From NCBI GenBank assembly GCA_030065235.1, contig JASJDC010000015.1, forward strand, positions 1 through 64,000: 64,000 nucleotides of DNA. The letters run 5' to 3'. The notes below the pieces were generated by a model. That model saw only the letters and a list, made by a program, of their open reading frames with translations, made no database searches and was not told where the DNA came from. Positions 23,060 through 32,416 of the stretch are shown piece by piece (position 1 is the stretch's first letter; each line of letters starts with the position of its first letter). Source of the DNA: Alphaproteobacteria bacterium. Lineage in GTDB: Bacteria; Pseudomonadota; Alphaproteobacteria; UBA8366; Aestuariispiraceae. The translations under genes and the position numbers were made by a program.

Positions 23060-25413
23060 GCGGCGAGGTGATCACCGTGCGCGGCCAGGTTCAGGGCGTC
23101 GGATTTCGCCCGGCGGTCTGGCGGATTGCGACCGAGCTCGGCCTGACCGGTGATGTGCGCAACACCGGTGATGGCGTCGAGATCCGTCTTTTTGGCGAAG
23201 ACCTGAACGCGTTCGCCCAACGGTTGGAATTGGAAAGCCCGGCCTTGGCCTCGATCGATGTGCTAGAGCGTCGGCCGCTGGACGAACCCGCCCCGGCCGA
23301 CTTCACCATTGCGCCGTCGGACGCGGGCGCGATGCGCGGGGCGATCACGCCGGACGCGGTGACCTGCGCCGACTGCCTGGCGGAAACGCGTGACCCTTTC
23401 GAGCGCCGCTATCGCTATCCGTTCACCAATTGCACCAATTGCGGCCCGCGTTTCTCGATCGTCGAGTCGGCGCCCTATGATCGCGCCCGCACCTCGATGA
23501 AGTCTTTCGGCCTGTGCGAAAGCTGCGCGGCCGAATATAGCGACCCGTCCGACCGGCGCTTCCACGCCCAGCCCGTCGCTTGCCACAGCTGCGGCCCGCG
23601 CGCCTGGATCGAGCGTTTGGGCGAAGGCGCGGTGCATCACGAAATCTTCTCGATGATGGATGATGTCGACGCCGCGGGCGGCATGCTGATGAACGGCCAT
23701 ATCGTCGCGGTCAAAGGGATTGGCGGTTTTCATCTCGCCTGCGACGCGACCAAGGGCGAGGTGGTGCAGGACCTGCGCGACCGCAAACGACGCCCGCATA
23801 AGGCCTTCGCCCTGATGGCTCGCGATCTGGACGTGATCAAGGCGTATTGCGCGGTCAGCCCGGAGGAAGAGGCGCTGCTGCGCGATCCGGCCGGCCCCAT
23901 CGTGCTCTTAAAGAAAGAAGGCGCGGAGCTTCCCGACGCCGTCGCGCCGGGGCTCGAGCGGCTCGGCTTCATGCTGCCCTGTACGCCGATGCATCATCTG
24001 ATGCTGCGCCGGATGACGCGGCCGGTGGTGATGACCAGCGGCAATGTCTCCGGCGACCCGCAATGTATCACCAATGACGAGGCGCGTGCGCGTCTCGGCG
24101 GTGTGGCTGAGTTCGCCCTGATGCACAATCGCGAGATCGCCAACCGGATCGATGATTCGGTCGCGCGCATTGATCTCGGCGAGACGAGGTTGCTGCGGCG
24201 GGCGCGCGGCTACGCCCCGGCGCCGCTGCCGCTGCCGGGCGGGTTTGAGGCGCGGACGCCGGTCCTGGCGTTGGGGGCGGAGTTGAAGAACACCTTCTGT
24301 CTGGTCAAGGACGGGCAGGCGGTGGTCAGCCAGCATATGGGCGACCTCGAGAATGTCGCGACCTCGGACGATGTCGCCCACAATCTGGCGCTCTATCGTG
24401 ACCTCTACGAATTCGAGCCGGGCCTGATCGCGGTCGACCGGCATCCGGACTATCTGTCGACCAAGAACGGCAAGGATTGGGCCGCGTGCGAACGCCTGCC
24501 CTTGGTCGAAATCCAACACCATCACGCCCATATCGCCGCCTGCATGGGCGAGAATGGCTGGGCGCTGGAGGCCGGACCGGTGCTTGGCGTCGCGCTGGAC
24601 GGGTTGGGCCTGGGCGATGATGGCGAGATCTGGGGCGGCGAATTTCTCGCCTGCACCTATCGCGGCTATCAGAGGTTGGGCGCCTTGAAGCCGGTTCCCT
24701 TGCCCGGCGGTGCGGCGGCGGTGCGCGAGCCTTGGCGCAACGCCTATGCGCATTTGACGGCGGAGATGGGCTGGACCGAGTTCAAGATGAATTTCTTGGA
24801 CCTGCCGGTTTTCGAGAAGCTTGACGCGGCGCCGCGCGCGACCCTGGACGCAATGATCAAGAACCGGATCAACGCGCCGCTTTCCTCCTCCTGCGGTCGG
24901 CTGTTCGACGCCGCCGCCGCGCTCTGCGGCCTTGCTTGGGACCGGCAGAGCTATGAGGGACAAGCGGCGATGCTGTTCGAGGCGGCCCTGGAGCCGGCGG
25001 CCTTGGAAGAGCCGGACCACATGGCCTATCCTTTCGCCCTGCCGCTGATGCAGGCGACCGGCATGCCCTATATCGAGCCGCTGGGCGCCTGGCGCGCGCT
25101 GCTCGGCGATCTTTATGTCGGGACGGATGTCGGGGTTATCTCCGCGCGTTTCCATCGGGGCTTGGCGAAGGCGATCATAGCGATGGTCGACCGCCTATCC
25201 GGGCCCGATCAGGCCTATCCGACAGTGGCGTTGACCGGCGGCTGTTTTCAGAACCGCGTGCTGTTTGATCTCGTTCATATCGCCCTCTCGTCCAAGGGTT
25301 ACGATGTCCTCAGCCATAAGAAACTGCCCGCCAATGATGGCGGGATCTCCTACGGCCAGGCGCTGATCGCCCTCGCCGCCCACCAATCCGAAAGGACCGG
25401 ATCATGTGCCTAG
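23056..25413 (+). CDS. hypF: Carbamoyltransferase HypF
   Basis: 785 residues from GTG 23056. Order: acylphosphatase-like domain (GQVQGVGFRP), two zinc-finger units (CADCLAE, CTNCGPRF, CESCAAEY, CHSCGPRAW), a YrdC-like domain and a Kae1-like domain with the HHHAH motif and GVALDGLGLGDDGEIWGGEF. HypF makes carbamoyl-adenylate and passes the carbamoyl group to HypE for the cyanide ligands of the NiFe site. Overlaps both neighbours, so it is part of one long operon. Confidence 0.96.
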   Translation: MSGEVITVRGQVQGVGFRPAVWRIATELGLTGDVRNTGDGVEIRLFGEDLNAFAQRLELESPALASIDVLERRPLDEPAPADFTIAPSDAGAMRGAITPDAVTCADCLAETRDPFERRYRYPFTNCTNCGPRFSIVESAPYDRARTSMKSFGLCESCAAEYSDPSDRRFHAQPVACHSCGPRAWIERLGEGAVHHEIFSMMDDVDAAGGMLMNGHIVAVKGIGGFHLACDATKGEVVQDLRDRKRRPHKAFALMARDLDVIKAYCAVSPEEEALLRDPAGPIVLLKKEGAELPDAVAPGLERLGFMLPCTPMHHLMLRRMTRPVVMTSGNVSGDPQCITNDEARARLGGVAEFALMHNREIANRIDDSVARIDLGETRLLRRARGYAPAPLPLPGGFEARTPVLALGAELKNTFCLVKDGQAVVSQHMGDLENVATSDDVAHNLALYRDLYEFEPGLIAVDRHPDYLSTKNGKDWAACERLPLVEIQHHHAHIAACMGENGWALEAGPVLGVALDGLGLGDDGEIWGGEFLACTYRGYQRLGALKPVPLPGGAAAVREPWRNAYAHLTAEMGWTEFKMNFLDLPVFEKLDAAPRATLDAMIKNRINAPLSSSCGRLFDAAAALCGLAWDRQSYEGQAAMLFEAALEPAALEEPDHMAYPFALPLMQATGMPYIEPLGAWRALLGDLYVGTDVGVISARFHRGLAKAIIAMVDRLSGPDQAYPTVALTGGCFQNRVLFDLVHIALSSKGYDVLSHKKLPANDGGISYGQALIALAAHQSERTGSCA

Positions 25414-25697
25414 GAATTCCCGGCCAGATTGTCGAAATCTCGGACGCCGAGAAGCGGCTGGCGATCGTCGATGTCACCGGCGTGAAGCGTGAGGTGAATG
25501 TCGCCTGCATCCAGCGCGAAGGCGAGCCGTTGGATGAGATGATCGGCGTCTGGACGCTGGTGCATGTCGGTTTCGCGATGAGCCGGATCGATGAGGAGGA
25601 AGCGGCCAAGACGCTGGAGGTCCTGCAAATGCTGGGCGAGGCGCAGGAGGAATTGGCGGCGATGAAGGCGGGCGACGCCTCGGTGGCGGCGGAGTAG
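25404..25697 (+). CDS. hypC: Hydrogenase maturation chaperone HypC
   Basis: 97 residues beginning MCLGIPGQIVEI; Cys2 is the iron-ligand residue. The small beta-barrel is followed by a helical tail ending in a low-complexity stretch. HypC carries the Fe(CN)2CO unit with HypD and delivers it to apo-HupL. ATG overlaps the end of hypF by 10 bp. Confidence 0.96.
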   Translation: MCLGIPGQIVEISDAEKRLAIVDVTGVKREVNVACIQREGEPLDEMIGVWTLVHVGFAMSRIDEEEAAKTLEVLQMLGEAQEELAAMKAGDASVAAE

Positions 25698-25703
25698 AGA
25701 TCC

Positions 25704-26420
25704 ATGTCGTCGGACGCCACGCTGAAATCGCTCTATCCGTTTTTGCACGGCGACAAGCAGGACGCCGCCGCCATGACCGACGCGTTGGTCGAGTCGGTGC
25801 GGCAGAAGGCGGCGCATCATGTCAGCGTGTTTGATGATTTCTTCGCCCGCAACGCCGAGACTTTGGCGGCGGCGGCGGAGACTGTCGCCGAGACCTATCG
25901 CCAGGGCGGCCGCCTGCTGACCATGGGCAATGGCGGGTCGAGTTGCGATGCGGCCCATGTCGCGGTCGAGTTTCAGCACCCGGTGACTGCCGGCCGCCCG
26001 GCCTTGCCGGCGATCAATCTGACCTCCGAGGTCGCCATGCTGACGGCGGTCGGGAACGATGTCGGCATGGACCATATCTATGTCCGGCAGGTGCTGGCGC
26101 AGGGACGGGAAGGCGACTGCCTGATCGGACTCTCCACCAGCGGCAATTCCGACAATCTGGTGCGCGCCTTCCGCAAGGCCAGGGAGATGGGGATCGCGAC
26201 GATCGGATTTTCGGGCATGTCCGGCGGCAAGATGGCGACGATGGGTTTGAACCATTGCCTGACGGTCGAGACGGACAGCGTGCATCGCATCCAGGAGGTT
26301 CACCTGGCCGCCTATCATATGATCTGGGATCTGGTGCATACCCTGCTGGCGGACAGCCGTGGCGCGTCGGGTTCGATGGACCCGATTAAGAAATCGAATG
26401 GCCTGGGAGGCCCAGCATGA
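25704..26420 (+). CDS. SIS-domain (GmhA-like) sugar isomerase inside the hyp operon
   Basis: 238 residues, a phosphoheptose isomerase-type SIS fold with MGNGGSSCDAAHVAVEF and LIGLSTSGNSDNLV, the phosphosugar-binding loops, and a final helix with EVHLAAYHMIWDLVH. In GmhA the reaction is sedoheptulose-7-phosphate to D-glycero-manno-heptose-7-phosphate. Lying between hypC and hypD with a 4-bp overlap into hypD, it probably serves hydrogenase maturation rather than LPS synthesis; no other heptose genes are near. Its role there is unknown to me. Confidence 0.85.
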   Translation: MSSDATLKSLYPFLHGDKQDAAAMTDALVESVRQKAAHHVSVFDDFFARNAETLAAAAETVAETYRQGGRLLTMGNGGSSCDAAHVAVEFQHPVTAGRPALPAINLTSEVAMLTAVGNDVGMDHIYVRQVLAQGREGDCLIGLSTSGNSDNLVRAFRKAREMGIATIGFSGMSGGKMATMGLNHCLTVETDSVHRIQEVHLAAYHMIWDLVHTLLADSRGASGSMDPIKKSNGLGGPA

Positions 26421-27544
26421 AATATGTCGACGAGTTCCGCGACCCGCAAAAGGCGAGAGCGCTGCTGGCTGAGATCGAGAGCCTGATCGATCAGGTTCCC
26501 GCCTGTCAGGACCGGCCGCTCTATCTGATGGAGGTTTGCGGCGGCCACACCCATTCGATCTTCAAATACGGCATCGAAAACCTGCTGCCCAAGAAGATCG
26601 AGCTGGTGCATGGGCCGGGCTGCCCGGTCTGCGTCCTGCCGATGGGGCGGGTCGATGATTGCGTCGCGCTGGCGGAGATTCCTGGCGTGATCCTCTGTAC
26701 CTTCGGGGACGCGATGCGGGTGCCGGGCTCGAAGAAGTCCCTGATGCAGGCCAAGGCGGACGGGGCCGATGTGCGGATGGTCTATTCGCCGCTCGATGCG
26801 CTGGAAATCGCCCGCCGCAACCCGGACCGTGAGGTCGTCTTCTTCGGCCTGGGTTTTGAGACCACCATGCCCTCGACGGCGCTGACCGTGCTGCAAGCGG
26901 AGCAAGAAGGGATCGAGAATTTCTCGCTTTTCTGCAACCACATCACAATCATCCCGACCATCAAGGCGATCCTGGATAGCCCGGATTTGCAGATCGACGG
27001 CTTCCTCGGTCCCGGCCATGTCAGCATGGTGATCGGTTCGGCGCCGTACGAGTTCATCTCCGCACACTATAAGCGCCCGCTCGTTGTCGCCGGGTTCGAG
27101 CCTTTGGACATTTTGCATTCGATCTGGATGCTGCTGAAGCAGATGGTCGAAGGGCGCTGCGAGGTCGAGAACCAGTACAACCGGATCGTACCGAAGGAAG
27201 GCAACGGCCCGGCGCTCGGCGCGATCGCTCAGGTCTTCGAACTGCGGGAATTCTTCGAGTGGCGCGGTCTGGGCTCAATCGATCATTCGGGCGTGAAGAT
27301 CCGCGACGCCTATGCGCGGTTCGATGCTGAACAGAAGTTCGCGGTGCCGGCGGTCAAGATCGCCGATCCGAAAGCCTGCCAGTGCGGCGAGGTGCTGAAA
27401 GGCGTCATCAAACCGTGGCAATGCAAGGTCTTTGGCCGCGCCTGCACGCCGGAAACGCCGCTTGGCGCGCTGATGGTTTCCTCGGAAGGGGCCTGCGCCG
27501 CCTATTACCAATATGGCGGGATCGAGATGGAGGCCGCTGAATGA
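26417..27544 (+). CDS. hypD: Hydrogenase maturation scaffold HypD
   Basis: 375 residues with the HypD signatures MEVCGGHTHSIFKYG, HGPGCPVCVLP, GLGFETTMPSTA, and a C-terminal [4Fe-4S] cysteine region (CQCGEVLKG, WQCKVFGRACTP). HypD and HypC assemble the Fe(CN)2CO unit. Length is normal. Overlaps hypE by 4 bp. Confidence 0.97.
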   Translation: MKYVDEFRDPQKARALLAEIESLIDQVPACQDRPLYLMEVCGGHTHSIFKYGIENLLPKKIELVHGPGCPVCVLPMGRVDDCVALAEIPGVILCTFGDAMRVPGSKKSLMQAKADGADVRMVYSPLDALEIARRNPDREVVFFGLGFETTMPSTALTVLQAEQEGIENFSLFCNHITIIPTIKAILDSPDLQIDGFLGPGHVSMVIGSAPYEFISAHYKRPLVVAGFEPLDILHSIWMLLKQMVEGRCEVENQYNRIVPKEGNGPALGAIAQVFELREFFEWRGLGSIDHSGVKIRDAYARFDAEQKFAVPAVKIADPKACQCGEVLKGVIKPWQCKVFGRACTPETPLGALMVSSEGACAAYYQYGGIEMEAAE

Positions 27545-28584
27545 ATATGATGTCGAAGCCGCGCCGATTGACGGCGGACCGCATCACGCTGGCCCATGGC
27601 GGCGGCGGCAAGGCGATGCGCGACCTGATCGAGGATGTCTTCACCAGCGTCTTCAAACCGGCCGGCATGGAGGATCAGGCGCGCCTGACATCGGAAGCCT
27701 TGCGAGAAGAGGGCGCGCAGCTGGCCTTTACGACCGACGGGTTCGTGGTCGATCCGATCGAGTTTCCCGGCGGGGATATCGGCAAGATTGCGGTGTGCGG
27801 CACGGTGAATGATCTCGCCGTCGGCGGGGCGCGGCCGCTCTGTCTCTCCGCGGCCTTCATCATCGAGGAGGGGACGGATGTCGCCCTGCTGCGACGGATC
27901 GCGGCTTCGATGCAGCAAGCGGCGGACGAGGCGGGCGTCGCCATCGTCACCGGCGACACGAAGGTCGTCGGCAAGGGCTCGGGCGATAAAGTCTTTGTGA
28001 CCACGTCGGGCGTCGGGGTGATCCCGCCGGGACGCGCGCTGTCCGCGGATCGAGTGCGGCCCGGCGATGTCGCGATCGTCAATGGCGTCTTGGGCGATCA
28101 CGGCGCGGCGATCCTGGCGGCGCGCGGCGACATGGCGTTGAGCACCGATATTCAATCGGACTGCCAATCCTTGAACGGCCTGATGGAGGCGGTCATCGCG
28201 GCGGCTCCGAACCTGCGGGCGGCGCGTGATGCGACGCGCGGCGGTCTCGCCTCGGCGCTGAATGAGATTGCCGATGCGGCGGGGGTTGGGGTCGAGCTGG
28301 ACGAGACCACGGTGCCGCTGCGGCCGGAAGTGAACGGAGTCTGCGAAATCCTGGGTCTTGACCCGCTCTATCTGGCGAATGAAGGCACGCTGGTTCTGTT
28401 CGTCCCGCAGCACGAGGCGGAGGCGGCGCTGGCGGCGATGAAGGCGCATCCAACGGGCGAAGGGTCGGTGGCGATTGGGCGCGCCGTGGAGACCCGGCCG
28501 GGAACGGTGGTGATGAAGACACTGTTCGGTGGTAGCCGGATTGTCGACATGCTGGTCGGCGAGCAACTGCCGCGCATCTGCTAG
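27541..28584 (+). CDS. hypE: Carbamoyl dehydratase HypE
   Basis: 347 residues of the PurM-like ATPase family: LAHGGGGKAMRDLI at the N-terminus, FTTDGFVVDP, and the C-terminal LPRIC whose Cys receives the carbamoyl group from HypF and is dehydrated to thiocyanate, the cyanide donor. Full length with all key residues. Confidence 0.97.
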   Translation: MNMMSKPRRLTADRITLAHGGGGKAMRDLIEDVFTSVFKPAGMEDQARLTSEALREEGAQLAFTTDGFVVDPIEFPGGDIGKIAVCGTVNDLAVGGARPLCLSAAFIIEEGTDVALLRRIAASMQQAADEAGVAIVTGDTKVVGKGSGDKVFVTTSGVGVIPPGRALSADRVRPGDVAIVNGVLGDHGAAILAARGDMALSTDIQSDCQSLNGLMEAVIAAAPNLRAARDATRGGLASALNEIADAAGVGVELDETTVPLRPEVNGVCEILGLDPLYLANEGTLVLFVPQHEAEAALAAMKAHPTGEGSVAIGRAVETRPGTVVMKTLFGGSRIVDMLVGEQLPRIC

Positions 28585-28622
28585 CGACGGCCGTTCGTTG
28601 GAAAAACGTGGGGGAGAGTGTT

Positions 28623-29354
28623 GTGGAAGGCTTTTTGTTTCTGGGTTTCTTAATCGGCATGCAGCATGCGCTGGAAGCTGATCACGTCGCCGCCGTCGGC
28701 GCGATGGCCACGCAACGTGGGGTGAGCCGGCGCGGGCTGACCTTGCGCGGGGCGGTTTGGGGGCTCGGCCACACAATTACGCTGTTCGCCATCTGCAGCG
28801 CGGTCCTTCTGTTGGGCGTGACTCTGACCGACCAAACGGCCGCGGCGCTGGAGTTCGGCGTCGGCGTCATGCTGGTGCTGCTGGGGGTCGATGTGGTGCG
28901 AAGGATGCGGGGCAAAAAGGTGCATTTCCATCTCCATCACCATGGCGAAACGTCGGACGGTGCGCGGCCGCATATCCACGCCCATAGCCACGCCAACGAC
29001 CCGGCGCCGCATGCCACGGCGCGGCACGATCATACGCATAAAGCGGGTTTCCCGCTGCGCGCTTTGCTCATCGGTCTGGTCCACGGCGCGGCCGGGTCGG
29101 CGGCTCTGTTGGCCTTGGCGGTCGCCTCGACAAAGGACCCGGCGACGGCGGTCGGCTATGTCGCGCTTTTCGGCGTCGGCTCGATCCTCGGCATGGCCTT
29201 CCTGACCTTCGCCGCTTCGTGGCCGCTGTTGGCCGCCGAACGTCACGCGCTGCTTCTGCATCGCGGCCTGTCATTCGGCGCGGCCGGGCTGGCGCTGATC
29301 CTCGGCGTCTCGGTGATGATCGAGACCGGTCCGACCGCCTGGGGGAGCTTCTGA
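28623..29354 (+). CDS. NicO/UreH-like nickel transporter
   Basis: About 243 residues from GTG 28623, which has GGGGAG six bases upstream; an in-frame GTG at 28608 would sit on the ribosome site. Six or so membrane helices are seen. The first carries HALEADHVAAV, the H-x-x-x-A-D-H motif of nickel/cobalt permeases, and the central loop (about residues 95-135) is histidine rich (HFHLHHHG, HIHAHSHAN, HDHTHK). Placed directly before hypA and hypB, the nickel-insertion proteins, so it most likely supplies nickel for HupL. Confidence 0.85.
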   Translation: MEGFLFLGFLIGMQHALEADHVAAVGAMATQRGVSRRGLTLRGAVWGLGHTITLFAICSAVLLLGVTLTDQTAAALEFGVGVMLVLLGVDVVRRMRGKKVHFHLHHHGETSDGARPHIHAHSHANDPAPHATARHDHTHKAGFPLRALLIGLVHGAAGSAALLALAVASTKDPATAVGYVALFGVGSILGMAFLTFAASWPLLAAERHALLLHRGLSFGAAGLALILGVSVMIETGPTAWGSF

Positions 29355-29595
29355 TGCACGAGCTTGGCTTGTCCCGCAATGTGGTGGCTATCGTCAGCGA
29401 TCACGCCAAAGGGCGGGCGGTGAAGCGGGTGACCCTGTCGGTCGGCCCCTTGGCCTGCGTCGAAGAACAGGCCTTGAGCTTCTGTTTTGGCGTCGTCGCC
29501 GAAGGCACGGTCCTTGAAGGCGCGGCGTTGGAGTTCATTCAGGCCGAAGGCGATGAGTTCAAAATCAAAGAGTTCGAATATGAGGAGGCGGCGTA

Positions 29596-29596
<1 letters not shown>
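29354..29596 (+). CDS. hypA: HypA lacking the zinc-finger loop
   Basis: 80 residues against about 113 for usual HypA. The nickel-binding N-terminus MHELGLS and the core [20 protein letters not shown] are intact, and the C-terminus [12 protein letters not shown] matches the family end, but the roughly 33-residue loop with two CxxC zinc knuckles is absent. The reading frame is clean and overlaps both neighbours by one base or more, so this is not a frameshift. HypA normally receives nickel with HypB and loads the large subunit; this version must do so without the structural zinc site. Confidence 0.85.
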
Positions 29597-30513
<917 letters not shown>

Positions 30514-31067
30514 CCCATGGCGGTCGTCGCGCCGCTTCTAAGAGGCTCGACGCGAGGCTTCGACGCCATTCCGGCTGGGCGCAATCGCAGCGCAGCATAG
30601 AGCGGCGGCGGGCGAAGGCTGCATGGTCATGGTCTGGTGACATTGGGGCGGCTTGTAAGCCTGTTTGTTTCCGAACCGTGACAGCGTGACCGGTTCGTCT
30701 AGCCGTCGCCTCTGGCGCTGCCGATATTCGCATTGCGACCTCCAGAACAGGGGGGGTGTTCTGCGCGTCGGCGTTCCGGTGGCGGATGGGATTAGATGCT
30801 GCAAGTATCACGCGTATCGACGTTCTTCTGCACAGGCGTCAGTTCAGACAGGAACGCTGCAGAACCGGTCGTCCGCAGGAAGGTGTTTTGCTGGGCATAC
30901 GGGCACCAGCCCACTCTAAGGTGCGGCGCTGGGGAACGGTGCGACACGTGAACGCAATCCAACTGCGCCGGCGCCGAGTGTGACTCAACCCACTCAAAAT
31001 ATACTTATGAGAGTTTTTCATATACCCAACGCCGTTCAAAAATAATACATAGGAAACCACTAAACTA

Positions 31068-31081
31068 TTAACCTTTGTTAA
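31068..31081. promoter_or_regulatory. CtrA-like TTAA-N6-TTAA site
   Basis: TTAACCTTTGTTAA lies in the AT-rich region about 225 bp upstream of the flp promoter. CtrA sites are TTAA-N7-TTAA, so spacing is one base short. In Caulobacter the pilin gene is CtrA dependent, which makes the site worth noting. Confidence 0.3.
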
Positions 31082-31291
31082 TATTCGTGTAGTTTTGGCG
31101 TGTGTTTATCCGGATTTTTAATTTTGTTCATTTCCCTACGTTTTTGGCGAACGAGCCCTATACGTCTCTAAGATATTGATTTTAATAGTAAAAAATACGA
31201 GCTATCCCACAAAAAACTTAGGGAAAATGGGCGGATTTCAGAAATTCCGTAAAATTCTCCTAAATTTTCGCATGATAGTTTTTAGCAAATA

Positions 31292-31319
31292 TTGACATAG
31301 AAGCTTGGGAAATGATTAA
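31292..31319 (+). promoter_or_regulatory. Candidate housekeeping promoter of flp
   Basis: TTGACA (31292-31297), 16 bases, then GATTAA (31314-31319) about 85 bp before the pilin ATG. The -35 is perfect, the -10 weak. Confidence 0.45.
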
Positions 31320-31404
31320 AGCGATTTCGGCCGACTTGGCGTGCTTGTGCACTAATGACCAAGTATGCAGGACGGATATGCGTCATTAGATAGAGGTTAA
31401 TACC

Positions 31405-31578
31405 ATGAGAACTTTGCGTGCATTCTGGAACGACGAGTCGGGCGTTACAACCGTAGAGTATGCCGTCCTGGCTGGCGCCATCGCGGCTCTTATCGGTGCC
31501 ATCTTTGTCGGCAACACAACGATCGGGGCGGCCGTCATCACGGCGATCACTGATGCGATTTCTGGAACGACCGAGTAG
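31405..31578 (+). CDS. flp: Flp-type pilin
   Basis: 57 residues. The short leader MRTLRAFWNDESG ends in the Gly cleaved by the prepilin peptidase; the mature protein begins VTTVEYAVLAGAI, with the Glu-Tyr pair typical of Flp pilins, and continues as one hydrophobic helix to a short polar tail. AGAGG lies 9 bases before ATG 31405. The main fibre subunit of the Tad pilus encoded downstream. Too small for many gene finders but unmistakable. Confidence 0.95.
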   Translation: MRTLRAFWNDESGVTTVEYAVLAGAIAALIGAIFVGNTTIGAAVITAITDAISGTTE

Positions 31579-31737
31579 AAGGGTGTAGCCCTCGCTCGGC
31601 ATCATCGGTCTGTCGCTACGCAGCCAACGATAAAGATTGTGATGAGCGAGTTACCTAGGCGGGCTTGTATCGCCTGATCGGTAACGAATTAGTAGGCCGA
31701 CCTCGCGGGAATGTCGAGGTAGGTTTTCGACTACGGA

Positions 31738-31774
31738 AGGCCGCCCAACAAGACACAATCCTTGAGGGCGGCCT
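31738..31774 (+). terminator. Hairpin between flp and cpaA
   Basis: AGGCCGCCC pairs with GGGCGGCCT (9 bp perfect) and an inner CAAG/CTTG extends it; GTTACTTTC follows. It would let abundant flp mRNA end here while some transcription continues into cpaA. The 160 bases between flp and the hairpin hold no gene I can support. Confidence 0.65.
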
Positions 31775-31854
31775 GTTACTTTCAACAGTGATCGTTGGGG
31801 CTGCGGCTTTCGCGGTCCGCTCAGGATTAATTCCCAGGCGACACGGGTAGTTCA

Positions 31855-32403
31855 ATGGTTGAACTGGTTTTGGGTATCGTTGGTGCATTGTTTGTCTTCG
31901 CGGCGTACAGCGATGTCAAATCCAGGCTCATTCCCAATTGGGTAAGCGTGCTCTTAATCGGCCTGTTTTGCATGGCCAGCGCGTTTGAGCCGGAACGCGT
32001 CAAGCCGTTCGATGGGCTTCTTCTTGGCGCGATGGTCTTGGCGATCGGCTTTGTCCTGTTCGCAACTGGCTTGATCGGTGGCGGTGACGCCAAGCTTGCG
32101 GCCGCAGCCGCTCCATGGGTCGGATTCACCCACGTGGTCGAATTTGCAGTGCTAACGGCATTGGTTGGCGGTGCGCTCGGGGTGGCCTATGTCGGTGCTG
32201 GCGCGGCGCGGACGATGGGCAGTGGGATAATGTATCACGTGTCCAGATTGGGGTGGGAACCGGTCGCCCGCAGCGCCGCTAAAATTCAGGACGCCGTAGG
32301 ATCGCGGGGTGGTCGTGGCGTGCAAGCGTTAAGCGGTGTGCCTTACGGATTGGCTATTGCGATCTCCGCTTTCGCGTGTACGGCGCACCGGCTCTTAGTT
32401 TAA
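31855..32403 (+). CDS. cpaA: Prepilin peptidase CpaA/TadV
   Basis: 182 residues, about five membrane helices, with both aspartates of the A24 family: YSDVKSRLIPN after helix one and GLIGGGDAKL. It cleaves the Flp leader (after Gly13) and the pseudopilins. The C-terminal extension of some 50 residues beyond the A24 core is unusual and Arg/Gly-rich. Confidence 0.92.
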   Translation: MVELVLGIVGALFVFAAYSDVKSRLIPNWVSVLLIGLFCMASAFEPERVKPFDGLLLGAMVLAIGFVLFATGLIGGGDAKLAAAAAPWVGFTHVVEFAVLTALVGGALGVAYVGAGAARTMGSGIMYHVSRLGWEPVARSAAKIQDAVGSRGGRGVQALSGVPYGLAIAISAFACTAHRLLV

Positions 32404-32416
32404 GGATGAGATCAGC

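Larger units (their letters stand above)
30514..31404. other. Long intergenic region before the pilin gene
   Basis: About 890 bases without a supportable gene. 30514-30985 is GC-rich, with short frames on both strands that lack ribosome sites and family resemblance; it could be gene debris. 30985-31404 is strikingly AT-rich for this chromosome and holds a CtrA-like site and a promoter for flp, so the lower part is probably a regulatory region with a long leader. Confidence 0.6.

Noticed and set aside
30665-30983. Short frames of 75-84 codons after hypB
   Set aside because: Cys/Arg-rich composition, no start signals and no similarity to known families.
31665-31850. 61-codon frame between flp and cpaA
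   Set aside because: It runs through the terminator hairpin at 31738 and has no ribosome site.
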